Origin: Apis mellifera | Lineage: Eukaryota; Arthropoda; Insecta; Hymenoptera; Apidae | Reading direction: 5' to 3' | Assembly (NCBI RefSeq): GCF_003254395.2 | Contig: NC_037650.1 | Coordinates: forward strand, 3,593,001-3,657,000 | DNA length: 64,000 nucleotides | Shown: piece by piece, positions 49,101-59,619 of the stretch | How positions within the stretch are numbered: position 1 is the stretch's first letter | Layout: every line of letters starts with the position of its first letter | Program-made: the position numbers and the translations under genes | Notes under the pieces: model-generated | What the model was told of the DNA's origin: nothing | What the model saw: the letters and a program-made list of their open reading frames with translations, nothing else | Databases searched by the model: none

Positions 49101-50440
49101 GATTGTAAGGCAGCTAGAGAACCGAAGTATGGAAAGAGGAGGCTTTCGATTTTCCCCAGGAAAAATATTTTCACCCATCTTCCTCTCTCTCTCTCTCCCA
49201 CCCTCCCCTCTTTTTTCCTTTCTGGACCGGTTCCATCGGTCTCCTCTCTTCGATATCGGCTATTCCGTCTCCATATTCCAAAGTTTCACAATCCGCAACG
49301 ACTTTCGCGCGTCTCTCTTTTTTTCCCCTCCCTTCCCTTCCTCTCCTCGCCCCTCGTCTCCTCCTCTCCCCTTTCCCCCGTCCCCAGCCGCGGCGTTCCG
49401 GCCAACGTGCATCGGAAAATATGAATCCTTCGTCCCGTCCGCATTGTCTGGGACCTGTATTTGCCACGGGCACACACAGGCGAAACCTGTTCGGACCGTT
49501 GGGAACGCGCACGCGTGTGCGTGCGTGCGTGAGTGCGTGCGTGCGACTGTTTGCTCGCAGGTGGTGACAAAGATCGATCGTGGCGGGTTGGTGCACGGGA
49601 TGAAAAAAACCCGAGAGCGAGAGAGAGAGAGAAAGAGAGCCGGAGACAGAGGCGAGCCTCCATCCATCCCGGAGGGGGGAGGTGGAGGATGGTCAAAACG
49701 GACGCGTTGTCCGGCCAAACGATGATATACCGCGGCTACGTTCGAAATTTTCACAATTAACGTCGCGTATCGCACGGCCGCGCGAAACACGGATTTTTTC
49801 GAAAACCTACCGTTGCTCGCTTCCCACCGATACCACCACTGCCTGCTACCACTCCTACTATCACAACACGCGCGCAAGATGACGGATGATCCCCGCCGTT
49901 TATTCCACGGGGAATAAAGTATACGCGCGACCGACAATGCGGTTAACTCGAGTAACCGTTCGTCCGACTTGCAACTTCGCGGAGAATCGAGTTAATTTCC
50001 CTAACTCGCATTCCTCCTTGCTTCTCCCATTCAGATCATTGTCGATGATCCTCCTCTACTCGAACGGATTGAAGCTCGAAACCGTTTTCACGCCACCAGT
50101 TGTTGTTACGAGAAAAAGTTACGACCCTCGAGAGGAGCAGGGGGTTGCGTTGCGACCGAGCGTTGAAAAATCGTGGCCGCCCGTTAACTAAAAAAAAAAA
50201 TAAAAAGCGGAGAGGAGAGGTCTGGTTTAGAGAGACGAGACGGCATTTGTTCGCGTCGGTGGCCGGTGAATTAACGCCTTTTCGCCTCGGCCGACAGCGT
50301 GAAAAAAAGGGTGGCAGGAGCGTGGGGAGAGCGCGAGTAGAATTACGGATACGGATACGGAATGGATTTACGCGGCCGATACTCGATAATAAAGTGTAAA
50401 TAACGACGAAGGGGGAAGGCGTCGTTTTATCGGGGATCGT
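43170..50440. other. gene-poor stretch with homeodomain-type words
   Basis: No supported gene. Comparatively non-repetitive, enhancer-like patches occur at 44830-45130 and 47330-48020, the latter with about six TAATTA-type words in 500 bp. A 7-bp GTATCCC/GGGATAC dyad is at 46085-46100. Paired ACCACGCG Hairy/E(spl)-type words are at 46176-46183 and 46191-46198. A DRE word is at 48241-48248. Confidence 0.5.
48321..48345. repeat. (GA)n microsatellite
   Basis: GA alternation of about 24 bp. Confidence 0.9.
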
Positions 50441-50645
50441 GCTCGATCCGTTGGAACGTGTTTAGAACGTGCGGAGGTGGCGGTGGTGGTGGTGGTGATC
50501 CAACCGTGGCCGAGCAGCACCGCAAAACCGCCGTCAGAGGCCGAACGTACTCCTCCACTTCTTCGACTTCCTCCTCCTCCTCCTCCTCCTTTTCCTCCTC
50601 GAGTCGTCACATTGTGCGAGCCGAGTCTTGCACTCCGTTCTGTTC

Positions 50646-50714
50646 GTAAAACACCCACTTTTCCCGCCTGCTACTCCCCAAGGACCCTCGAGTTTTCATT
50701 GTTCGATTTCGAAA
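50646..50714. repeat. duplicated block, copy A
   Basis: Three sub-blocks in order (GTAAAACACCCACTTTTCC; CCCCAAGGACCCTCGAG at 50676-50692; TTGTTCGATTTCGAAA at 50699-50714) recur 877 bp to the right. Identities are 17/19, 17/17 and 15/16. On the plus strand the frame through TTCGTAAAA reads FVKHPLFPPATPQGPSSFHCSISK. On the minus strand the same DNA reads LEGPWGVAGGKSGCFT but with a TGA just upstream. Nothing similar is known to me. Confidence 0.75.
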
Positions 50715-51519
50715 CGCTCCCCCTTCTCCCCTCTCTTCTCCTTCCCCTTCGTATCCTACTCCATTTTTCACGCTTTTCTTACGCTTTCCCGGCAGCGGCC
50801 GTCACCCAACGTGACAACTACGTAGCAGAGACGAGTAAGTAGGAACGACAGTGTATAATAAGCGACGTGACGCGACCGATTTCTATCGATTTCTTTCCCG
50901 AAAGAAGATGAATTTTATGATATCGGCGGCAAAGTTTAAAGAGTTTATTCGCTAAAGCTAAACCAAAAGCTAGCTAAGCTTGCTCCTATCTGCAAGCATT
51001 TTCTGCGCCACGACGAAACAATTCGCGGCCGCTTTATCGCGTTGCGCCTCGTTTCGTCGCCTCCCCCTCCTTCCCCCTTTCCCTCCGCTGGAAATCCGGA
51101 TAAAGGGAAAATCTCTGGCTTTTAACCTCGCGTCGTTTCCCCGCACAACGCGATACAATTACCCGGCGTTGGTCGGTGGAACCCGCGATACACCGAGATC
51201 TCTTCAGCAAAGATTTATTAAATCGGCGAGAAACCGTTCTCTCGCTTCGCAAACGCGCCGTATTGTTTATTAAACCAAACCGACTCTCGTTGCTCGAGAT
51301 CGTTGCCCGTAAAATATCACCCCGTTGTTTTATCAACGAGGCGGGAATGGGAAAGGAGGAATAGGAATATTCCGTTTGGAACCGTTCTTTCGAAAAGTTG
51401 TTAATTCTTTCCGAAAAGAGCTCGCCAAAAACCCGCTTCCCCGTTTCCTGTTCATCAATCCGTTATATCCGTCGCGATGTTGCACGTCGCGCCACGATAC
51501 TCCGAACTTGTGTTCCGTC

Positions 51520-51597
51520 GTGAAACAGCCACTTTTCCAACGACCGATACAACCCCAAGGACCCTCGAGGGGTAGGTTTCTTTGTTCGATCTCGAAA
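51520..51597. repeat. duplicated block, copy B
   Basis: Partner of copy A, with the central CCCCAAGGACCCTCGAG at 51553-51569. It differs from A by insertions of 3 and 6 bases between the sub-blocks and lacks 6 bases just before them, so all length changes keep the frame. Plus-strand reading: VKQPLFQRPIQPQGPS, then FLCSISK, within a 144-codon frame (51325-51759). Minus-strand reading: FEIEQRNLPLEGPWG, then KSGCFT, within a 105-codon frame (51333-51650). Confidence 0.75.
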
Positions 51598-51619
51598 TAC
51601 CGTTTACCACTACCTTCTC

Positions 51620-52790
51620 CCCCTTTTCTTTTTCCTTCTTTTCTGTCCACCCTTCTTTCCCTCCTCCTCCACCTACTTGGTCCCCTTCCTCGAAACGGGA
51701 CGAGGAGGAGGCGTTCGATCGAGAGTATCGATCACGCGATCGATTCGAAACGCGGCTAATGAGACGCTACTTTCGAAGGAAAGTAGACGACGACGGGTGG
51801 AGGGGGGATGGATGAAAAGAGAAGAGAAGACGATGGTTAATAGTCGGACGGTGGAAAATAAAAAAAGAAAAGAAGGGAGGGGTAGTATCGAGAGTCGCGA
51901 TCGAACTGCAAAACCGCAAAGAGCTTTTCGATAGAAGCTTGTAGAAAACAGTGTAATGGCGGGAGGAGAGGAGGAAAAGGGGGAAGGGAGGGAGGACGGG
52001 GCGCATGGTCGAGTGCGGAAAACAATTTGTTGGCTGCGAATCGTTCGTGGAATCTCTGCTTTCCGGTAAATCGTTCCGTCGAGAGAACATTATTGCCCGG
52101 ATGCCATCGTTTTATCGAAATAGTTAAGATTTCCATGCTCCACATTTTCCATCGCGATTCAACCTTCATCCCCCTCCCCGAATATATTTTTCACCGTTCG
52201 AATTTGGAAATTCGCGCGTGCATCATTCCCAATCTGCCTCCCGATATCGTACAATCCTGGAAATGTTCGTTTAAACGAGTCGAGTCGAGTCGAGGGAGAG
52301 CGAAGGAAATGACCGGAGAGCCATTGCTCAACTTTGCCCCCGTGAAAAGAGAGGGAGGGAGATCCTTTTATCCCAATACCATTTTCAAGAGACAAGGAAA
52401 CAATTACCAGGACCGTGTTACCCCTAATCTGAAAATCTTGTTACGATCCTCTTCCTCCATTCTTTCCTTACAAAGACAAACTTCCACGAGGTAGGAAGAG
52501 GGGAAGGGGGAGAGAGAGAAGGAGAAGGAGAGTTTCCTCCTCCTAGAACCCTCCTACTCTGTTATCTCCGTTCGCGATAATTTGCCACAGTTTGCGCAAT
52601 TCGATCGATCCTTCTACACGATCCCATCCCTCTCCGCTTTCGCGCTGCCTTCCCCCCCCGCGAAATTATTTTCCATTTTCTCCAACTCGAGGAAGGATAC
52701 TTCGTTACGTATTCGTTCGTGCGTATTCCCTGCTGTCGCGTGATCCCCTTTATCCCCGGAATTTCATCGAAGAAAAAACGGAGGAGGAGA

Positions 52791-52822
<32 letters not shown>

Positions 52823-55680
52823 AAAATGCAGGCTCGGTGCATCAATTTCAAGCGTATGCGAAAGAATGTCAGAGGCGATGGGGTGCGCGTTGAATTTTCA
52901 TGAGAAACGCAACGAGCCGTCGAAATAAAATCCCCGGGACGAATAATATCAAACGCGGTTACTTGAAAGAGCAAAGGGCCGTGAAATTCATCTAGACCGG
53001 AAATTTAGCGCAGCATGGAGATCGGTATGGAGGGAGAAGGGGGGAGGGAGAAAAAAAAAGGAGCAAGGGAAAGAGAGATACGGTATACCGTATAGTATCA
53101 TTTCGCAGGTGTTTCCCTCCCTCCTCTTCCACCCTAGTTTCCTATTTTTCCGCCCCGCAACACCCATCTCCTCACCGGTTACCTTCCACCCCGGTTAATT
53201 AACCCGTCTAAGTAGAACGAGCTGACCGTTATCCCTTGATGATCCTGAATCGCGAGAAAATTTAAACCACGTGAGATAAAACCAGCATCGAATCAAAGAA
53301 CGCAATCTCGAAGGGAAACGAAATCTCTCTCGCGACCAAGTTTTGAGAAATATTCTTCGAAGACAACTGTGTATACAAATGTGCTCTCCGAAGGAATCTA
53401 AACTATTGTGTCTGATTGGTCCATCACGATCTTTATCCACCGCTCGAGAAAAAATCGTTGAAGAAGAAGAAGAAGAAGTAGAACGAGAAAAAAGAGAGGG
53501 AGGGATAGAAAAAACTAAAGGGAGGCCGGCGAAAGTTCCGGCGAAGTAATGGCTTTTAAGTGTGAAACCGTTCTCTAGATTTCTCCTGTCATCCACGTTA
53601 AAAGGTACGCCGATCTATCCACTATCCACGCGACGAGAAATTCCTTCCTCTTCTTTCTTCCTTCTTCGCTTTTCATTTCTTCTTTTTCCTTCTCTCCTCT
53701 TCCCTCCATCTTCTTCATCTCCTTCCCCTTTCGATCGATTCGACACGATGGATACGAGGCGTGAATCACGGCAAGATCATTACACACGATATCAGTGGAG
53801 CCACCGCTATTTCCAGTCGATAGGGTAGTTCGGGGTTGCAGAGATTCGGGATGGCGCCGGCGCTGCTAAGCTACCCTGCCAGCCAGGATTTCGGTCCAGA
53901 CCGTTTGTCTTTTCTTCACCGAATTAGTATGGATTTAGCGGTAACAGGAGGGGAAGGAGGGATAGGAGGAGGAGGAAAGAGAGAGAGATAGAGAGAGGAG
54001 GAGGAGGAGGAACGAAACCTGAACCGCGAAAGGGCTTTAATCAGTTGCTATTGTGTTAACGCGCGCGCGCACACTCGCAAGGGAAAAATTAAAAAACGAC
54101 GTATCACGCCAGATATTTGGATTAAAACTATAAATTCGCTCGGTATCGTTCGCCATCTTTTAATTAAATAATTACATCTCCGCCGTTAAAGAAGTCTCGA
54201 ACGTTGGACGTGACAAATGGCGGAATTGGATTAATTATACCTAACCCGAGGAATAAAATGTTCCGCGTTGGTCTTTAATAAAATTATGCTACTGTGTGTG
54301 TATGAATGTGTGTGTGTGTAATTCGAGGGGGAAAAGAAGCGGGCGGTAAAAGAAGCAAGGAGGTCGAGTTATACCTCGCGTACACCGCTACTACAAGCTT
54401 TCACGAAGCTCTTGAAAATTCCGTTTCCTCGAAAAAAAGAAAGGAAAAAGAAAAAGAAAAAAGGGAGGGGGGAAGAAAGTGAGAAAAAGAAATAGGTGAC
54501 GAAAGTGTGCGGTTGCTCGTTGAACGGTTCACGATGCACGACTCTGAGGATAGAAAGATCATTACAGATATCGTTGGCGGAGATTCTCTCTCTCTCTCTC
54601 TCTCTCTTTCCCTTATCGTAGACGAAGGCGGTAGGTGTTCGGTTAGCGCCGGCGCTAAGCTTCTCTTCGTCGGCTTTGAACCTGAACGTTTGCATTTCAC
54701 GCTACCACGCGGGTTGGACAAAGAGGCATATAACAGGGGAGGCGCGGAGAGAGAGGGACGGAGAATCGTAGATACGTAAGTAGTGAGGAAAGAGGGGGAG
54801 ACCGGAGGAGAAGGAGGAGGAGAGGAGAGTTTAAGAAAATGAAGGTTGATGGAGAGGAAGGGAGGAAGAAGGAAGATCGAGAGGGTGGAAGACGGTGTAT
54901 ATACAGAGAAAGAAACAGGGAGAAAGGGGAGAAAGGGAATAAGGGGTGGGTGGAACTTGCAAAGAGAGAGAGAGAGAAGGGTGTAGAGGGGGTGTGGGAC
55001 GAAGGCAGAGAGATAGAGAGCAGCCCGAGGCCATCGCTAACGACGCCATTGTCAGCGGCCTGGCCATTGTGCCAAGCGTCCTGTACGAAACGCCGATTCC
55101 TAGCTGCGATCGCGGGAGCCACGGTATATGTATATGTATATATATATATATATTACAGGGAGGCCGAATAAAACAAATCATTGGGCGATGACGATGCGAC
55201 CGAATCGATATATACACACTAAAAAGGCGGATCTGTTATGGACGGAAAACGTTGGTTATCGGAGTTGGTAATGGGGAATCGATGATGCGCGTCACCGAGA
55301 AACGATAAATCTAGCATCGATGATTCGATTCGAGGAATATCCTGAATAACTCTCCCGGTTTTATTATTTCTTTTATTCGGATGGAAACGAATTCTTCTTC
55401 TTCTTTTTTTTTTCGCGGGAGCGGAGAAAGTGGAGCGGAAAGAGAAGCATCGGCGGGAAACGAGATCACGAAAAGTGTGGTTGCGCGCGTTCGTTCGATA
55501 CATCGCACGTTTTCGAAAAAAAGAAACCGCGCGGGAGAAGAATTAATTCGTCGAGAAGATACGACAAGTGAAATTATATATACGGTTTTAATAGAACCTC
55601 GTGACCCGGGAAGAATATATGAATAGTGGAAAGTAACAAAGTTAATGCAAAAATTTGAATGAAAAAGCTAACACCGCGGC

Positions 55681-55715
<35 letters not shown>

Positions 55716-56134
55716 TATTCCCTTGCGCTCTATACGAACAATATTAATTCAGAGTTCACTCGGTGGATAAACTGTGTCCACTTCCCGGGATATTATTTAA
55801 TGCCTGCAGAGAAAGAGAGAGAGAGAAAGAGAGAAATGTTGCAAAGTGGCCCCCGTTAAATAAACTTTCGACTTTGTATATCCGGATGGAATCGATCAGC
55901 AGCTGCCTCCCCAAGTTCCATTGGCGAGGGGATTCGTCTCCATCGAGGAGAACAATTTCGTATCGGAGTTCGCGGAATTCCGCTCTAAGAATTCGTCTAG
56001 CCTTTCGAAATACTGGCCGGGTAGACCGATCAGAGTCGGTCAAACTTTGGGAACGATCCATCTGTTTGTCCGACAAAAGAAAAAAAAAAAGGAAAAAGAA
56101 GAGAGATTAATGGGATATATAAACTCTAAAGGAA

Positions 56135-56172
<38 letters not shown>

Positions 56173-59100
56173 CAATTGGAAACTTTTCTATTGTCGAGGG
56201 AACGACAATTTCAAAAATCGCGACAACTTTAAATTTCCTTTTTCGCGAGATAAATCTTTGAATTCTTCCCCCTCCCCGATCGATTTAAACTTTAAATATA
56301 TATATATATGTATGAAAAATTGTTTAACGCTTTAAACGGGGCTCATTCCTGACGAGATCACGAGTCAGTTTTATTGTTGAATGCGGCTGAATCCCGAGTC
56401 GCGAGAGGCAAGGAAGAGGGGAGGAGAGGTGAACGCGTAGGGTGAAAGAGCGAACGGGACGACAAGTCCTCGTTCTGCCTCTCTTCTCACAATACGATTG
56501 AATCGATGCGGCTTGGATACAAGCTGTCTGCGTGGTGTGAATATTTAATGAATGTAACCGTTAATGAGGCACGGTCATATTAGTATTAATTAACGGTAGG
56601 ACGCTCTTCACGTTTCCATCGTACGAAAAAGAATTTCGATGAAAAGGACGACTTCGAGAGATGAACGGATACAGACGAACGAGATAGAGAGAGAGAGAGA
56701 GAGAACATTTCGATCGTTGAATAACGCACAATGTTTCGTTTCCTTATTAATTTGTGCGAGAACAGACGAGCAAAATGTTTCTTTTATTGTTATCACCAAA
56801 GAAACCTCCCCGTTGCCATTGAAAAAGTGGAAGTTGTACAACACAATTTCGGGCAGAAAGAAGAAGAAGAAGAAGAAGAGGAAAAAAGGACAAGATCGAT
56901 TTTTCATTAGCGTCATCTAGGCAAGTTAATTACTGCGGGGGTGAAAGTAACTCTAACAAGCTCATCATCGATTTCATCGAATTCTATCGACCAATAAGGC
57001 TTGGTTGGCTAAAAGAAAAATCTATCGAAATATTTATGGAAATTTTAAACAAGCGAAAAAATTTATTTAAGGGGGGGAGAAAAGAAGAAGAAAGGAAGAA
57101 AAGAATTCACAGCCACGCCGCGCAACGTCGAATGAACAAATAATATCCGCCATAAAAGACTATCCTCTTTGACATTTAAGGCATCGTGTCCCAAACTCCC
57201 GGATGGAGGGATTTAATGGGATTGAGAATGAAGATATCTTTGTATGGCGTAAAAGGCTTTGAATGTGTTGATAGGTTAACAGGATTAAGGCGGGTTCAGC
57301 GTGACCCTACAAAGCGGATACTTCAGTTAAGCCACACACAGTCGCGGAGACGCGACTAGAAATTTGCGAGTGACGTTCGAGAACCGGGGCGCGGAGGAAA
57401 AAATTAAAGGTAAAGTTTGATATTTCCAGTTGGAGCTCGGATGATGAGACGCATGCGAATCGGATTAAAATAAATTTTCTTTAAGTGGATATCCCGATGC
57501 GAATCGGGAGTGGGAAGTAAATAAAACGAAAAAGAAAAAGAAGCAAAAATATCGATGACTCGATCGATAACGAGGTAAAAATGGAAATCCAAGATGACTA
57601 GGTTTAATTTAAAATTGCGATTGAAGATCTAATAAGATAAATGGAGACGAACGGATGGTCTTTCTATATTTTAAAAGGCGTCCTCGAAAAATAAAATAAA
57701 CGATGGAAATGAAATAAACGATGGAAACGGGGAAAGGCTAACCGATGCGTGTTTTCATCGGTAAATTAATGTCCGTACGCGGGATGCAATCGCGCGAAAT
57801 ATCTGTTTTCGTATTCATTCGACCCAATTTCGCGTTGCGTGGACAACGTCGATATATCGCGTCGTCATAGAACTCGAGGCCGATTACGAGACGAATCGAA
57901 AGTCTCTGGTTAAACGGATGTCGCACTCGCGCGCCAGACAATTTCATTCAGTGAAAATATTCATTTACCCGACTTCCTGTCGCAGCTGGCAAATATTATA
58001 TCGCGCGTGCAACTTGCGCGCGTTAATCCTACTCTTCCTCTCCGCTCGTTCCGTCCACGATTGCCGATTATTTCAACATCCAATTCGTCCATCCCGCGGA
58101 AGAAGACGGGAGAGAGAGAGAGAGAGGGGGAGGGAGATCTTCTTTCAGTTCGTTTTTCGATTCGTTTTCCCCCCTAAAAAAAAAGGAGATACGCCTTGAC
58201 ACCGCGTTTAATTTGGAAAATTTGAAAATTAAAAATTTCTTTCCTCTTCTTTCTTTTTCTTTTTTTTTTTTTCGGCGGCAGAAACGAAACAACGCGATAA
58301 GTACAACGCGTTTCTCTCGACTCGACTTGATGACGTTGATACGAATTTTCCAATTTCAGTCACGAATCGCGAGAATATTGGATTCCATTAGTAGGTTTAA
58401 TGTCTAACGGTAAATATCGACGTCCGCCCGACTGTTATTGATACTATTAATAAATTAATCCCACGCCTACCATTTCTAAACCAGATGGGTCGATGCACGA
58501 ACAAACGATTTAATTAAAATTGCCTCGATTGATCTATTGCGACTATCGTTGAAATCGCATACCGACGCTTACCGAGCGTCCACGATGATTATAATTTAGA
58601 GACATTTGAGACGAACCGTGTTGTCCCGAATCTGTTTTCCAGATTCTCGATTCGCGGAACGAATTAAAATCGAGCGAGGAAAAAACGTATGTATACGTAC
58701 GAGCAGATTTCTTTCGAAAAGTCTCGAAGGTAGAAAAAAACGCGTTGGAGGAAAAAAATATCGTTGTACGTTTGTACGCGACACGAGACATCGAGTCGAA
58801 TACGTTCGCCTTCGAGCGAGTTACGAATTCAATTGAGAAGGTTAAACGCACGAAACATTCGAGAGCAAAACAAATATAATCCGCCGATAACAACTTTGCG
58901 CGAGTTGAAAGACGAATATGTTTGTCGGCAGTGGATATAACGCAATATAATTACGATACGCACGATTTTCACGCTAGCTACGCGATTGTCGATCGATAAA
59001 AAATCTCCTTCCCTCGATATTAATTTTCTCGCGGTGGAAAACAATTGCTCGGATTTCGATATTCTGGTTCGCGAACAGAAGAAGCGTAATTCACTTTGCT

Positions 59101-59260
59101 CGCGTATCGAAACCCTCTCTCCCCTCCCTCCCACGGTATTTACTACTACCAGTACTACTACTATTACTACTACTACTACTACCAATACGAGTCGCGTTTC
59201 CACCTCGTCACCGTGTGGCTTCCGCTCTCCAAGAACACGTTTCAAAGAGAATAAAAGCTT
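51620..59260. other. gene-poor stretch
   Basis: No supported gene. (TA)n runs are at 55685-55711 and 56138-56169, and (GA)n at 52800-52822. Two non-repetitive GC-rich islands with coding-like composition (53851-53991 and 55019-55126) are discussed as findings. A TCCCGAT/ATCGGGA stem with a GCGA tetraloop (GNRA type) is at 57492-57509. An 18-bp tandem duplication is at 57694-57729. Confidence 0.5.
56138..56169. repeat. (TA)n microsatellite
   Basis: Thirty-two bases of AT alternation. Confidence 0.95.
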
Positions 59261-59389
59261 ACTTACTGGTTACTTTCTCGTTCCTCGTCGCAGCACGTTT
59301 TGCTCCCGAAACGTGGTCGAAAACACCTGGAATCCTTGCGTGGTCCTTGCGTCTTGTTGCGTCCTCTCTTGCGGCGACAAGCACGGCGT

Positions 59390-59485
59390 CGTATATGTAC
59401 GTGTGTATGTGTGTGCGTACGTGTATATGTGTGTGCATGTATGTGCGTACGTGCGTGCGTGCGTGCGTACATACATGTATGCGTA
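59390..59485. repeat. 96-bp alternating purine-pyrimidine tract
   Basis: Each base from 59390 to 59485 alternates pyrimidine and purine. The tract mixes GT, GC and TA steps (for example TGCGTACGTG and a run of CGTG units). Because the dinucleotides are mixed, it is more than a simple (CA)n microsatellite. It is strongly Z-DNA prone and lies about 100-195 bases downstream of the predicted minus-strand start at 59584. Confidence 0.85.
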
Positions 59486-59581
59486 GGTGTGTGCGTACGT
59501 GGAGACAAGAGTCCCGTGCTCCGTGAGATTCTCGTCGAACGATCGTCGCAACGACGTGACCGATACGCTTCTCTTGGACGA

Positions 59582-59616
59582 ACTGAGCTCTCCCCCCCTT
59601 GCGCCGGCCTTATATA
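59582..59616 (-). promoter_or_regulatory. TATA box plus initiator core promoter
   Basis: On the minus strand TATATAAG (59616 down to 59609) is followed by the arthropod initiator TCAGTT (59586 down to 59581), placing the first T of the TATA box 32 bases upstream of the initiator A at 59584. Both motifs match consensus and their spacing is near optimal. No DPE is seen at +28. The transcript would run toward lower coordinates through the Z-DNA-prone tract. The first ATG on it is near 59476 and opens only a low-complexity frame, so a non-coding or spliced product is more likely. Confidence 0.55.
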
Positions 59617-59619
59617 GCA

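Noticed and set aside
58829..59245. Minus-strand frame with a long Val/Ile hydrophobic run resembling a membrane segment
   Set aside because: The hydrophobic run is a (TAC/ACT)n trinucleotide repeat read in the Val/Ile frame.
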